Positions 6,558 to 15,029 of a DNA stretch of 64,000 nucleotides are shown piece after piece. The stretch is from the NCBI RefSeq assembly GCF_014195535.1, contig NZ_JACIBY010000012.1:1-64000 (forward strand), read 5' to 3'. The position numbers and the translations under genes were made by a program. Positions within the stretch are counted from its first letter, which is position 1; each line of letters opens with the position of its first letter. Below the pieces are notes generated by a model. The model was not told the origin of the DNA. It saw only the letters and a program-made list of their open reading frames with translations, and made no database searches. The DNA comes from Runella defluvii (lineage in GTDB: Bacteria > Bacteroidota > Bacteroidia > Cytophagales > Spirosomataceae).

Positions 6558-7979
6558 ATGAATTTTAGTGAAGTTTTAGCCTCCAATCCCCTTTTTCAAG
6601 TCATTGCTGATAGCGCCCGTGAACTGGGTGTTGAAGCCTATGTCATTGGTGGATACGTGCGTGATTTAATTTTGAATCGTCCTTCCAAGGACATTGATAT
6701 AGTGAGTGTTGGAAGTGGTGTGGAGTTGGCCGAAAAAGTGGCAGAACGGCTTGGAGTACAGGTGATTGTATTCAGAAATTTTGGTACTGCCCAACTCAAA
6801 ACGGACGACCTTGAGGTGGAGTTTGTAGGGGCGCGCCGCGAGTCGTACCGCAGTGAGTCCCGCAAGCCGATTGTGGAAGATGGTACGTTGCAAGACGACC
6901 AAAATCGCCGTGACTTTACCATCAATGCCATGGGAATCAGCTTAAATATAGCGAACTATGGCGACCTCATCGACCCATTCAATGGGATGAGTGATTTGCG
7001 GAAAAAACTCATTCGTACTCCCCTCGAACCTGGCATTACTTTTTCAGACGACCCGCTCCGAATGATGCGGGCAGCCCGTTTTGCAACCCAACTCAATTTC
7101 GACATTGAGCCAGATACGTTTGACGGCCTTGTGCAAATGGCTGAGCGTATTTCCATCATTTCAAAGGAGCGTATCAATGACGAACTCAACAAAATTATTT
7201 TAGCCAAAACCCCTTCTTACGGCTTTAAATTGCTGCATCAAGCGGGAATTTTAAAATTAATATTCCCTGAGTTTGTAGAGCTACAAGGGGCTGAATACCA
7301 AGATGGTAAGGGGCACAAAGATAATTTCTATCATACGCTTCAGGTACTTGATAATATTTCGAAACACACCAACGACTTGTGGCTGCGTTGGGCGGCAATC
7401 ATGCACGACATTGCCAAACCTGCCACCAAGCGATTTGACAAAAAAGTAGGCTGGACATTTCATGGTCACGAAGAATTGGGCGCTAGAATGACTCCACGCA
7501 TTTTTCGCCAAATGAAATTGCCCATGAACGAAAGTATGCGGTTTGTGCAAAAACTCGTTCGCCTTCACTTACGTCCTATTGCCTTGTCAAAAGAAGAAAT
7601 TACCGATTCTGCTTTGCGTCGATTGTTGTTTGACGCGGGCGATGATTTGGAGGCATTGATGACGCTTTGCCGCGCCGATATTACGTCTAAGAATCCCGAT
7701 AAAGTTCGTAAGCATTTGGCCAATTTTGACAAGGTTGAGCAAAAACTATACGACCTCGAAGAACGAGATAAGATTCGGAACTTCCAGCCCGTCATTACGG
7801 GGGAGGTCATCATGCAAGCCTTTGCCCTCAAGCCTTCGGCTGAAGTAGGCATTATCAAAACGGCCGTTCGGGAGGCGATTCTTGATGGAATCATTCCTAA
7901 TCAGTACGAACAAGCGTTTGGTTTGATGGTGGAAGAGGGAAAAAAACTCGGCCTCGAACTCAAAGTCGTTGCCGAATAA
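6558..7979 (+). CDS. CCA-adding enzyme / tRNA nucleotidyltransferase with HD domain
   Basis: A 473-residue class II nucleotidyltransferase that builds or repairs the CCA end of tRNAs. Starting at ATG 6558, the catalytic signature GGYVRD is near residue 32 and the metal-binding DIDIV follows at about 45, then the RRDFTINAMG motif B. The middle is the poly(A)-polymerase-type head-neck domain. A C-terminal HD domain is visible: HKDNFYHTLQVLDNI, then AAIMHDIAKP, adding phosphohydrolase activity in related enzymes. The TTG at 6534 would lie inside the likely promoter, so it was rejected as start. The gene ends at the inverted repeat 7983-8063, which can act as a terminator. Confidence 0.88.
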   Translation: MNFSEVLASNPLFQVIADSARELGVEAYVIGGYVRDLILNRPSKDIDIVSVGSGVELAEKVAERLGVQVIVFRNFGTAQLKTDDLEVEFVGARRESYRSESRKPIVEDGTLQDDQNRRDFTINAMGISLNIANYGDLIDPFNGMSDLRKKLIRTPLEPGITFSDDPLRMMRAARFATQLNFDIEPDTFDGLVQMAERISIISKERINDELNKIILAKTPSYGFKLLHQAGILKLIFPEFVELQGAEYQDGKGHKDNFYHTLQVLDNISKHTNDLWLRWAAIMHDIAKPATKRFDKKVGWTFHGHEELGARMTPRIFRQMKLPMNESMRFVQKLVRLHLRPIALSKEEITDSALRRLLFDAGDDLEALMTLCRADITSKNPDKVRKHLANFDKVEQKLYDLEERDKIRNFQPVITGEVIMQAFALKPSAEVGIIKTAVREAILDGIIPNQYEQAFGLMVEEGKKLGLELKVVAE

Positions 7980-7982
7980 AGC

Positions 7983-8063
7983 TTTTTTGAACCATATAAG
8001 ACATATAAGGCCATATAAGTTTTTTCTTATAATCACTTATATGTCTTATATGGTTGCAAAAAA
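7983..8063. repeat. Inverted-repeat element, copy 1
   Basis: AACCATATAAGACATATAAG (7990-8009) pairs perfectly with 8036-8055, and flanking T and A tracts extend the stem almost to 27 bases. The loop holds a smaller ATAAG...CTTAT pair. A diverged copy lies at 61045-61125. It probably works as a bidirectional terminator between convergent genes, but a MITE-like origin is possible. Confidence 0.85.
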
Positions 8064-8077
8064 AGAGCCAAAAAAAA

Positions 8078-8398
8078 TTACTTCTTATAAGCAGGCATTT
8101 CATCAATCCCAAGGGTTGTGAGAACAGGATTGAGTATGCAAGGAGTAATCAAAATCCTAAACACCTTATGTCCTGCTACTTCAAAATCGCAGTGGTATTT
8201 ATTCTTCATTTTAAGCCCGCGATAGACCGCCGTATAATTGATTTTTAGTGGCCAACCGTTTAAGGCGAGTTGGGCTGTCAAATTCTCTACAGTCTTCTTT
8301 AAGTTTGAAAAATAGCAAACAAAAGGCTCCCGTTCGCGCAGACCCGTAAGGCTACCGATGTAGGTAATTCGTACTTCGTAGATGGTTTGTTGGAGCAT
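8078..8398 (-). CDS. Hypothetical protein, about 106 aa
   Basis: No family recognised. I start at ATG 8398; a TTG 33 bases further upstream would add MLIFLEKSDRY. The protein is soluble, with repeated beta-strand-like segments (TIYEVRITYIGSL, KINYTAVYRGLKM, KYHCDFEVAGHKVFRILI), and lacks signal peptide or membrane segments. It stands alone, converging with the tRNA nucleotidyltransferase gene across the inverted repeat. Normal composition supports a real gene. Confidence 0.55.
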   Translation of the reverse strand: MLQQTIYEVRITYIGSLTGLREREPFVCYFSNLKKTVENLTAQLALNGWPLKINYTAVYRGLKMKNKYHCDFEVAGHKVFRILITPCILNPVLTTLGIDEMPAYKK

Positions 8399-8534
8399 AT
8401 ATCTGTCACTTTTTTCGAGAAAAATCAACAAATGTTGATTTTATGCAATAAAATGAAAAATAGTGAGATTATTTTTCAATGCTAAAACTATTTCTGCCTG
8501 AGCGTCGTTTTTATATCAGTTGCGTTTATCAACG

Positions 8535-8567
8535 ACAAAAGCCGCTCTGTCAAGTAGCGGCTTTTGT
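8535..8567. terminator. Intrinsic terminator after fmt
   Basis: ACAAAAGCCGCT (8535-8546) pairs with AGCGGCTTTTGT (8556-8567). The built-in A and T tracts make it usable in both directions; it closes the minus-strand fmt gene. Confidence 0.85.
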
Positions 8568-8600
8568 TATTTTGGGCAAGTTACTATTCTTCTAAAGAGC

Positions 8601-9527
8601 TCAGGCAGTCGTAACTTTGGTGCCTCTCAAAAACTCTTCAATTCCCATTCTTTTCTTGCCTTCCAATTGTAGTTCGTCAATGGACAACCAACCATCGGTA
8701 GTTTTAAAACGTAGTACGTGTTTGTTGTCCGTAAATAAGTGGCTACCGTTGTCAGTTGGTACGTGTGTTGCCACTGAGCTTTTGTAAATTTTACACAATT
8801 TGCCATTTAAGGTAGTCCAAGCGGCAGGATAAGGCGATAACCCCCTGATAAAATTCCGAACCGCTTCAGTGGACTGATTCCAATTGATTTCGCAAGTTTC
8901 TTTAAAAATCTTAGGGGCAGCTTTGAGGACTTCGCTTTGCGATTGGGGTAACTGCGGATAGTTTCCTGCCTCTACGGCATTGACAGTCCGAACGACCAAT
9001 TCCGCTCCTTTGTGCATCAATCGTTCGTACAAAGACCCAACGTTATCTTCGTAGTGAATCGGTTCAGTTTCTTGAAAAATGATGTTTCCTGTATCAATTT
9101 CGTGCTCAAGAAAAAAGGTAGTAACGCCCGTTTCGGTTTCTCCGTTGATAATCGCCCAGTTGATTGGCGCTGCCCCGCGAAACTGAGGTAGGAGAGAGGC
9201 ATGGAGGTTGAATGTGCCTTTAGGGGGCATGTTCCAGACAACTTCTGGCAGCATCCGAAACGCCACAACAACCTGCAAGTCGGCTTGATAGCTACGTAAT
9301 TCTTCCAAAAAAGCAGGGTTTTTTAGCTTTTCAGGTTGTAAAACAGGGATACCTTGAGAAACGGCATAGTGTTTTACAGGAGAGGGGGTGAGTTGCAGAC
9401 CACGACCAGCAGGCTTGTCGGGGGCGGTAACAACGGCCACCACGTTGCACCCGCTTTCTACAAGGTTTTGAAGGCTACTCACTGCAAACTCAGGAGTACC
9501 CATAAAAATGATTCGAAGCTTTGACAT
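8601..9527 (-). CDS. fmt: Methionyl-tRNA formyltransferase
   Basis: A 308-residue enzyme that formylates initiator Met-tRNA using 10-formyl-tetrahydrofolate. The N-terminal Rossmann-like domain begins LRIIFMGTPEFAVSSL, and the folate-site region includes FNLHASLLPQFRGAAPINWAI (about 107-127), with the catalytic Asn-His-Asp set of the family partly visible in NLHAS and DTGNI. The C-terminal OB-like domain follows from about residue 205. I prefer ATG 9527 to the GTG six bases upstream. No def gene is adjacent. The gene is divergent from the greA leader unit. Confidence 0.93.
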   Translation of the reverse strand: MSKLRIIFMGTPEFAVSSLQNLVESGCNVVAVVTAPDKPAGRGLQLTPSPVKHYAVSQGIPVLQPEKLKNPAFLEELRSYQADLQVVVAFRMLPEVVWNMPPKGTFNLHASLLPQFRGAAPINWAIINGETETGVTTFFLEHEIDTGNIIFQETEPIHYEDNVGSLYERLMHKGAELVVRTVNAVEAGNYPQLPQSQSEVLKAAPKIFKETCEINWNQSTEAVRNFIRGLSPYPAAWTTLNGKLCKIYKSSVATHVPTDNGSHLFTDNKHVLRFKTTDGWLSIDELQLEGKKRMGIEEFLRGTKVTTA

Positions 9528-9604
9528 ATACACTGAGAAAATCGTTTTGTCGATTATTAGATATGATTTTTAGAGTAATTTTTTGGATACAAACGGATGT
9601 AGTC

Positions 9605-9635
9605 TTGATTCCCGTTGCAAATATTGCTAATTTTG
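9605..9635 (+). promoter_or_regulatory. Promoter of the greA leader unit
   Basis: TTG (9605-9607), 20 bases, then TAATTTTG (9628-9635). This matches the Bacteroidota housekeeping promoter TTG-N19-21-TAnnTTTG. Predicted start of transcription is about 9641-9643. Confidence 0.65.
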
Positions 9636-9641
9636 TGGTTC

Positions 9642-9750
9642 AAATTTCGACCATGAACCGACACAACCAATTCTTTTCGGTCTTTTAGGAAGAAGTGACA
9701 GAGCTACCCCATTTGTAGTAGAGCGGTCATTTCACCGTTCTTTTTTTTTG
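9642..9750 (+). ncRNA. Putative greA leader RNA ended by an intrinsic terminator
   Basis: A matched promoter (9605-9635) and terminator (9721-9749) enclose about 108 bases that hold no ordinary gene, 70 bases upstream of greA. The transcript would include an 11-codon reading frame, MNRHNQFFSVF (9653-9688), which could be a leader peptide or chance. In E. coli the greA leader also contains a terminator and yields the GraL small RNAs; here the layout is similar although the sequence need not be. The unit could release a small RNA or control read-through into greA. Evidence is the two signals only. Confidence 0.5.
9721..9749 (+). terminator. Intrinsic terminator upstream of greA
   Basis: GAGCGGT (9721-9727) pairs with ACCGTTC (9734-9740, one G-T pair) and is followed by nine T. 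It faces the plus strand although no plus-strand protein gene precedes it. Confidence 0.75.
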
Positions 9751-9819
9751 TCTTTAGTGGAAGAAATAAGTGATAGGACAGATATATAATACTAAACAAT
9801 TAACGTACACAACAGCACT

Positions 9820-10293
9820 ATGGCTAAGTTACAATATTACACCGAAGAAGGTCTCAATAAGCTCAAGGCTGAATTGCAGGACTTAAAAACACGCGGTCGG
9901 CAGGAAATAGCTCGTGCAATAGCCGAGGCCCGTGATAAAGGTGATTTGAGCGAAAATGCCGAGTACGATGCAGCCAAAGATGCGCAAGGCTTACACGAAG
10001 CAAAAATCGCTAAATTAGAAGAAATAGTAGGTAACGCGCGGGTCTTGGATGAATCGTCGATTGATACATCGCAAGTGAGCATATTATCAAAAGTAAAAAT
10101 CAAAAACTGCCGTAACAATGCAGTTGTAACCTATACATTGGTGGCAGAGGAAGAGGCAGATCTTAAACAAGGAAAAATCTCAGCAGGCTCACCCATTGGG
10201 AAGGGCTTGATGGGGAAAAAAGTAGGCGAAAAAGCCCAAATCCAAGTACCAGCTGGGGCAATGGAATTTGAAGTACTTGATATTTCTCGGTAA
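9820..10293 (+). CDS. greA: Transcription elongation factor GreA
   Basis: A 157-residue protein that enters the secondary channel of RNA polymerase and stimulates cleavage of backtracked transcripts. The N-terminal coiled coil covers about residues 5-75; the tip carries the acidic pair in AEARDKGDLSENAEYDAAK (the D and E that coordinate the second catalytic Mg). The C-terminal FKBP-like domain contains the SPIGKGLMGKKVGE motif near 125-138. Length is normal for GreA. The gene stands alone with its own leader region and terminator. Confidence 0.95.
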   Translation: MAKLQYYTEEGLNKLKAELQDLKTRGRQEIARAIAEARDKGDLSENAEYDAAKDAQGLHEAKIAKLEEIVGNARVLDESSIDTSQVSILSKVKIKNCRNNAVVTYTLVAEEEADLKQGKISAGSPIGKGLMGKKVGEKAQIQVPAGAMEFEVLDISR

Positions 10294-10328
10294 TTTTTTA
10301 CCAATAAGACATCATATATAGACTAAGG

Positions 10329-10352
10329 GGACGCGGGAACGCGTCCTTTTTT
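10329..10352 (+). terminator. greA terminator
   Basis: GGACGCG (10329-10335) and CGCGTCC (10340-10346) around a four-base loop, followed by six T. Confidence 0.88.
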
Positions 10353-10638
10353 GTCTTTTAGTGAAAATATTTTTTTGCTAAAAATGAGTTGTAAAAAGGG
10401 AGATAAAAAGGCATTTTTTTGAAAATACCTTTAAACTTGGATGCCGTCAAAGGAAAAAGTAATAAAATAGGTGTTTTTCTCTTTGGATTAGCTTAAAACG
10501 CAACTAAGTATAAAATATAAATAATTCAATAAAATATTTAAAAAGTTATGAAAATAGATTTGTGTGTGCCATTTTTGTCGCATTCCAATAGTTTTCTAAG
10601 TAGAAAAGCTAAGTATTCCAATAATCAGATTAAGTAAA
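10353..10638. other. AT-rich intergenic region with a likely promoter
   Basis: No reading frame or known RNA is seen in these 286 bases. The middle is very AT-rich. A TAGATTTG box at 10555-10562 could serve the gene at 10639, giving a leader of about 70 bases. An imperfect hairpin (AGTTTTCT-AAGT-AGAAAAGCT) lies just upstream of that gene. Confidence 0.5.
10555..10562 (+). promoter_or_regulatory. Bacteroidota -7 box (TAGATTTG)
   Basis: Fits TAnnTTTG, behind an A/T-rich stretch that could act as an upstream element. No TTG is seen at the usual distance. Confidence 0.4.
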
Positions 10639-11022
10639 ATGAACTATCAACCACCTGTTTATCTGACGCCTCATTTGTACATGACCAATGAGGAAGAAGA
10701 AATTATTGATGCACTGGTTGACCATCACGAAATGCCCAAGAAGTTTGACGTTGACAAAGTGATTTCTTACTTCGAGGGTGAAAATTTTTGCCTTGTCCTT
10801 TATTTTGCCAATTTACAAGACCGAGGATTTCAAAAGTTTGTGGTGAATGACTTTTCAGTGAATGTCGAAGAAATGTATATGTTATCGGCATCATTTGGCA
10901 AATTGCTCGAACAAGAAGTAAACATTCATGTACTCAGTCAAGCCAAAAATCGGGTTGATCATGTCATTCACATGGCGGGTACTTTTCGGGCGTTGTTTAG
11001 AAAAAAAGAAGTTGTCGATTAG
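10639..11022 (+). CDS. Hypothetical cytosolic protein, 127 aa
   Basis: Not recognised. The protein is acidic at the N-terminus (TNEEEEIIDALVDHHEMP), then has a strand-like core (FCLVLYFANLQ, GFQKFVVNDFSV) and ends in a basic tail RALFRKKE. There is no signal peptide or membrane segment. The gene has its own likely promoter and a strong terminator, so it appears to be a single transcription unit. Composition and codon use resemble the neighbours. Confidence 0.6.
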   Translation: MNYQPPVYLTPHLYMTNEEEEIIDALVDHHEMPKKFDVDKVISYFEGENFCLVLYFANLQDRGFQKFVVNDFSVNVEEMYMLSASFGKLLEQEVNIHVLSQAKNRVDHVIHMAGTFRALFRKKEVVD

Positions 11023-11062
11023 GTTAGATTCAATCCATCAAGCATCAACAAAACCAAGCACG

Positions 11063-11092
11063 AAGCCCGACTTAATTAGCTAAGTCGGGCTT
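11063..11092. terminator. Bidirectional terminator between convergent genes
   Basis: AAGCCCGACTTA (11063-11074) pairs with TAAGTCGGGCTT (11081-11092), twelve pairs. It separates the hypothetical gene at 10639 from the amidohydrolase on the minus strand. Confidence 0.82.
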
Positions 11093-11098
11093 CTGCAT

Positions 11099-12415
11099 TT
11101 AAAGGTTATTTTTATACACTTTGCCGTCTTTCATTATAAACTTCAAAAATTCTTCGGGCTTCGTGACAATCTCTAACTTTTCGAGGGGATTCCCGTCGTA
11201 GATTAATAAATCGGCATACGCACCTTCTTTAATGACTCCGAGCGGGGCGGGGTATGGGTTCAGTTTTCCCGTTTGGGCAAACAGTTCGGCATTGAGGGAG
11301 GTGGCTTGGCGAAGGACTTCGACAGGGCTGTACCAACGAAGCCGAGAAGTAAATTCTTTGAGAGCATCGGTTTCAATGCCAATTTTACCAAAGACATCGG
11401 TACCAAAAGCTACTTTTACCCCGTATTTTTTTGCCAAAGCCATTTCATTGAGTGCTCCTTCTTTGACAAGTTTGAACTTTCGGGCGTTCGACGAAAATTG
11501 GAGTGGAATGTCCGCCCAGTAACTTTGAGGTACCAAAAAAGCGCCTTTTTCCTTCAAAAGCTGCATGGCCTCTTCGTCGATTAGGTGGCCATGTTCTATC
11601 GTTTTGGCCCCAGCAGTCAATGCTCTTTTGATAGCATCGGGATAATAAGCGTGAACCGAAACGTAGGTGCCCCAATCGGCCGCCGCCTCGACTCCCGCTT
11701 GTAATTCGTCGAGGGTAAATTGAACCGTATGCAAGGGGTCAAAGACGGTAGAAATACCTCCACCTGCCATCATTTTGATTTGTGACGCACCTTGTCGAAG
11801 GTTTTCACGTACGGCATTAAGGACTTGTGGGCGGCCATCGGCTAGGTACCCCCAGCCTTGCGTTTGAGCTACGTTTACGGCTTGTCCTGTCCAATTCGGG
11901 TTTGCGTCATTGCGATTCCGTAAATCTCCATGCCCCGAAGTCTGACTGATAAAAGCCCCTGATGGATAAATACGGGGGCCTGGAATGGTTCCCTCGTCGA
12001 TGGCTTCCTTGATGCCAAAAATAGGGCCGCCCATGTCGCGAATAGTGGTAAAACCTAGCATCAAATACGAGTGAACAGATTTAGTAGCGCGTGCGCTCAC
12101 ATAAGCCCAATGAGCGGTGTTGCTAACTGCACTCATCGAGACGTTGAGCATAATGTGTAAATGCGCGTCCGATAGTCCAGGAATGAGTGTTTTTCCTTTG
12201 CCATCAATGACTTTTGCCCCCTTAGGAACGGTCAAGTTGTTGCCCACTTGCTTAATTAAATTGTGAACAATAATCACTTGAGCATTGGGCGTCACCGACT
12301 CGGAGAGCCCATCCCAAAGAGAAACGTTTTTAATGACAACTACGCTGTCGCTGCTGATTTGAGCTAAAAGAGAAGAAGAGGCAAATAAAAGTAAACCAAG
12401 TAAAATACGCTTCAT
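11099..12415 (-). CDS. Secreted metal-dependent amidohydrolase
   Basis: A 438-residue amidohydrolase-superfamily enzyme with a signal peptide (MKRILLGLLLFASSSLLAQ). Metal and catalytic motifs appear in order: DAHLHI near residue 83, a Lys in QIKMMAGGG near 212, VSVHAY near 250, IEHGHL near 273, and FGTDV near 335. This set fits the subgroup that contains secreted Xaa-Pro/Xaa-Arg dipeptidases and imidazolonepropionase-like hydrolases, so cleavage of dipeptides or related N-acyl amino acids in the periplasm is the best guess. The exact substrate cannot be read from sequence. It is a single-gene unit. Confidence 0.82.
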   Translation of the reverse strand: MKRILLGLLLFASSSLLAQISSDSVVVIKNVSLWDGLSESVTPNAQVIIVHNLIKQVGNNLTVPKGAKVIDGKGKTLIPGLSDAHLHIMLNVSMSAVSNTAHWAYVSARATKSVHSYLMLGFTTIRDMGGPIFGIKEAIDEGTIPGPRIYPSGAFISQTSGHGDLRNRNDANPNWTGQAVNVAQTQGWGYLADGRPQVLNAVRENLRQGASQIKMMAGGGISTVFDPLHTVQFTLDELQAGVEAAADWGTYVSVHAYYPDAIKRALTAGAKTIEHGHLIDEEAMQLLKEKGAFLVPQSYWADIPLQFSSNARKFKLVKEGALNEMALAKKYGVKVAFGTDVFGKIGIETDALKEFTSRLRWYSPVEVLRQATSLNAELFAQTGKLNPYPAPLGVIKEGAYADLLIYDGNPLEKLEIVTKPEEFLKFIMKDGKVYKNNL

Positions 12416-12513
12416 AAAAAAGAGTTAAGGTGGTTGATGAACGATTAAGTTTAGGCGAAGAGACTAAGCTGGAAATTATCAAAAAAAAATGAAAAAGCGT
12501 TGTTTTAGGCAAT

Positions 12514-12547
12514 AAAAAAGGTGCCGAAAATCTTCGGCACCTTTTTT
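12514..12547. terminator. Terminator after ychF
   Basis: AGGTGCCGAA (12519-12528) pairs with TTCGGCACCT (12533-12542), flanked by A and T tracts so it works in both directions. Confidence 0.85.
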
Positions 12548-12568
12548 AAAGGAAAGTTATTTTTAAAC

Positions 12569-13666
12569 CTACACATTGAAGCGGAAGTGCATGATGTCGC
12601 CGTCTTGTACAATGTATTCTTTGCCTTCTACGGAGATTTTGCCCGCATCGCGGCAACCTGCTTCAGTTTTGTATTTTTCGTAATCGGGAAGTTTGATAAC
12701 CTCCGCACGGATAAAACCACGCTCAAAGTCAGTGTGAATCACTCCTGCTGCTTGTGGGGCTTTCCAGCCGCGCTGAATCGTCCAAGCCCGCACTTCTTTG
12801 ACACCTGCGGTAAAATAGGTAATCAAGTTCAAAATGGCGTACGAGGCACGGATAAGTTTGTAAAGTCCCGATTCGGTAAGACCATATTCGCCTAGAAACA
12901 TTTCACGCTCTTCAGCATCTTCCATTTCAGCGATTTGGGATTCGATGGCGGCGCAAAGCACAATTACTTCGGCATTTTCTTCGGCCACGGCTGCTTTGAG
13001 CTGATCTACGTACTCGTTGCCCGTCTGAATGGATGTTTCATCCACGTTGGCTACATAAATAACGGGCTTGATGGTCAGAAGTTGAAGATCGGCAATGGCT
13101 GCTTTCTCATCGTCCGTCAAACCGACAGCACGTACGCTTTTTCCTTGAAAGAGCGCATTTTTGACGCGTGTCAGAATTTCGAGTTCTACTTTGGCTTTGG
13201 CATCACCTACGCGGGCTGCTTTTTCTACCCGAGCAAATTTTTTCTCGATAGAATCAAGGTCTTTGAGTTGAAGCTCAAGGTCGATAATTTCTTTGTCACT
13301 AACGGGGTTGACGCGGCCTTCTACGTGAACAATGTTGTCGTCCGAAAAACAACGAACCACGTGAATAATCGCGTCCACCTCACGAATATTAGCCAAAAAC
13401 TGGTTGCCAAGCCCCTGGCCTTTGCTGGCCCCACGAACCAAACCTGCAATGTCAACAATCTCAACGATGGTTGGAACGGTACGTTGTGGATTAATGAGGC
13501 GTTCGAGGACAGTGATGCGCTCGTCGGGTACTTCAACCACTCCGACGTTGGGCTCAATGGTACAAAAAGGATAGTTGGCAGCTTCGGCTTTGGCACTTGA
13601 TAATGCGCTAAAAAGGGTGGATTTACCTACGTTGGGCAATCCGACAATACCACATTGGAGAGACAT
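12569..13666 (-). CDS. ychF: YchF/OLA1-type ATPase
   Basis: A 365-residue Obg-family P-loop protein that binds ribosomes. The P-loop GLPNVGKST lies at residues 8-16 and the G3 motif DIAGLVRGASKG near 69-80. The G4 position reads NVDE instead of NKxD, the substitution that gives YchF its preference for ATP over GTP. A coiled-coil insertion and the C-terminal TGS domain (ending in DGDIMHFRFNV) complete the protein. Length is typical. Long reading frames on the opposite strand are shadows. Confidence 0.95.
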   Translation of the reverse strand: MSLQCGIVGLPNVGKSTLFSALSSAKAEAANYPFCTIEPNVGVVEVPDERITVLERLINPQRTVPTIVEIVDIAGLVRGASKGQGLGNQFLANIREVDAIIHVVRCFSDDNIVHVEGRVNPVSDKEIIDLELQLKDLDSIEKKFARVEKAARVGDAKAKVELEILTRVKNALFQGKSVRAVGLTDDEKAAIADLQLLTIKPVIYVANVDETSIQTGNEYVDQLKAAVAEENAEVIVLCAAIESQIAEMEDAEEREMFLGEYGLTESGLYKLIRASYAILNLITYFTAGVKEVRAWTIQRGWKAPQAAGVIHTDFERGFIRAEVIKLPDYEKYKTEAGCRDAGKISVEGKEYIVQDGDIMHFRFNV

Positions 13667-13799
13667 TAGTTGATTTACGATTATTGATTGACGAATGTTA
13701 GTGCGGGCGTATGATGGCCTTTCGCTGCAATCCGTACAATACTAATTGGCGATTATAAGTAATGGTAGCAAAATTAGTGCTTTTTGTGGTGGCTACAAA

Positions 13800-13826
13800 A
13801 CCAAAAGCCTCTGGGCAACCAGAGGC
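13800..13826 (-). terminator. Terminator of the PUR-like gene
   Basis: GCCTCTGG (13807-13814) and CCAGAGGC (13819-13826) with a four-base loop; on the minus strand it runs into TTTTGGTTTTG. Confidence 0.7.
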
Positions 13827-13855
13827 AGGGCATAGGATAGGTCAGGAAAGGTTGA

Positions 13856-14239
13856 TTAATCCCACTTCAAATCGCTACCTGTGTAGTCTTCTTCTTCACG
13901 TACGGCGTACTGAGAAAAATCTATGTCGGGCATCAATTCGGTTTTAATGTGGGCTACGGTTTCTTGAAGGGCATCTACAAACTTATCGAAGTCTTCTTTG
14001 TAGAGAAACATTTTGTGTTTTTCGTAAGCAAACCCATCTCCTTGCGGAAAACGGCGACTTTCTGTAATCGTCAAGTAGTAATCATTTGAACGAGTTGAAC
14101 GCACATCAAAAAAGTAAGTTCTTTTCCCTGCCTTTACGCGTTTCGAGTAGATTTTTTCTCTGTCTTTGTCTTCCACTATCCTTTTGAGGTTTAGAGTTAT
14201 ACCAAACGCTAAAGTACGTCTTTTGTTGTTGGTAGTCAA
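13856..14239 (-). CDS. PUR-family nucleic-acid-binding protein (DUF3276)
   Basis: A 127-residue protein of the DUF3276 family, distant relatives of the eukaryotic PUR-alpha single-strand DNA/RNA binders (a spirochaete member has been studied as an RNA/DNA binder). The recognisable core is KIYSKRVKAGKRTYFFDVRST followed by DYYLTITESRR, two strand-rich segments with basic and aromatic residues suited to nucleic-acid contact; then KHKMFLYKEDFDKFVDAL, a PUR-like helix. Function in Cytophagales is unknown, though a regulatory or RNA-binding role is reasonable. Single gene, own terminator. Confidence 0.8.
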   Translation of the reverse strand: MTTNNKRRTLAFGITLNLKRIVEDKDREKIYSKRVKAGKRTYFFDVRSTRSNDYYLTITESRRFPQGDGFAYEKHKMFLYKEDFDKFVDALQETVAHIKTELMPDIDFSQYAVREEEDYTGSDLKWD

Positions 14240-14443
14240 AATATTTTCAAAATAAAGTTGTTGGTTTTTACGTTGTTATAGGCTGGGGTTGGTATGTCAA
14301 TTTGTAAAAAACGTAGTTCGTGTTTGTTTTTTGCTTAATTTTCAGCCCTTAAACTCAAAAAAGGTTGCATTTTTTTGAGTATGCGTTCAAGGGGACTCCT
14401 AGTCAAATTGTCATTTTTGGTGAAAAATAACCCGAACAAATCT

Positions 14444-14890
14444 ATGTATTCTACCACTTTTTATGTACTTGTATTGTTGTCGCTGATCAAAGTAAATCCA
14501 GCATCAGCCCAATTGTTGGGGAAGGAAGAGCAAGGAAGAGCATCATTTTATGCACAAATCTTTAACGGGCGCAAAACATCATTAGGTGAGCCATTCAATC
14601 AGAAAGAATATACTGCCGCGCATCGTACATTGCCTTTCAACACCATGGTGGAGGTCACAAACCTTTCCAATAAGCGCACGGTGATTGTGCGTATCAACGA
14701 CCGCGGGCCGTACCACCGCACCCGCCTGATTGATTTGAGTCGTTCGGCGGCACAATATTTGGGAATTTTGGGCTCTGGCGTTGCCAATGTCACCCTCCGC
14801 GTGGTTGGGATGGAAGGAATGGTGCTGCTGGGCCAAAATGAAATGATTACCGACACAGGTGACATTATTGAGCGGGCTTTGTCCAATTAA
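14444..14890 (+). CDS. rlpA: RlpA-like septal ring protein
   Basis: A 148-residue protein when started at ATG 14444, where a good signal peptide appears (MYSTTFYVLVLLSLIKVNPASAQ). Upstream in-frame starts would add a charged, unlikely extension. The double-psi beta-barrel of RlpA follows: GRASFYAQIFNGRKTSLGEPF, then LPFNTMVEVTNL and VRINDRGPY, with the conserved Asp in NDRGPY, as in lytic transglycosylases of the RlpA family that act on stripped peptidoglycan. No SPOR domain is present, so septal targeting by that route is missing. Single gene upstream of the DUF58 gene. Confidence 0.85.
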   Translation: MYSTTFYVLVLLSLIKVNPASAQLLGKEEQGRASFYAQIFNGRKTSLGEPFNQKEYTAAHRTLPFNTMVEVTNLSNKRTVIVRINDRGPYHRTRLIDLSRSAAQYLGILGSGVANVTLRVVGMEGMVLLGQNEMITDTGDIIERALSN

Positions 14891-15029
14891 AGTAAAATTT
14901 TCTCCTTCTTCCGTTTTAAGTTTACAGTCTCCAAATAATGTAGTTTATTAGCACGATATTTGTGCTTGCAACGGCTGTAAACTTAAAACATCCTTGCTTG
15001 GCTTCACACCCCAAAAACCTTTTAACGAC

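Noticed and set aside
12935-13600. Long plus-strand frame opposite ychF
   Set aside because: It is the complement of a well-conserved YchF coding frame.
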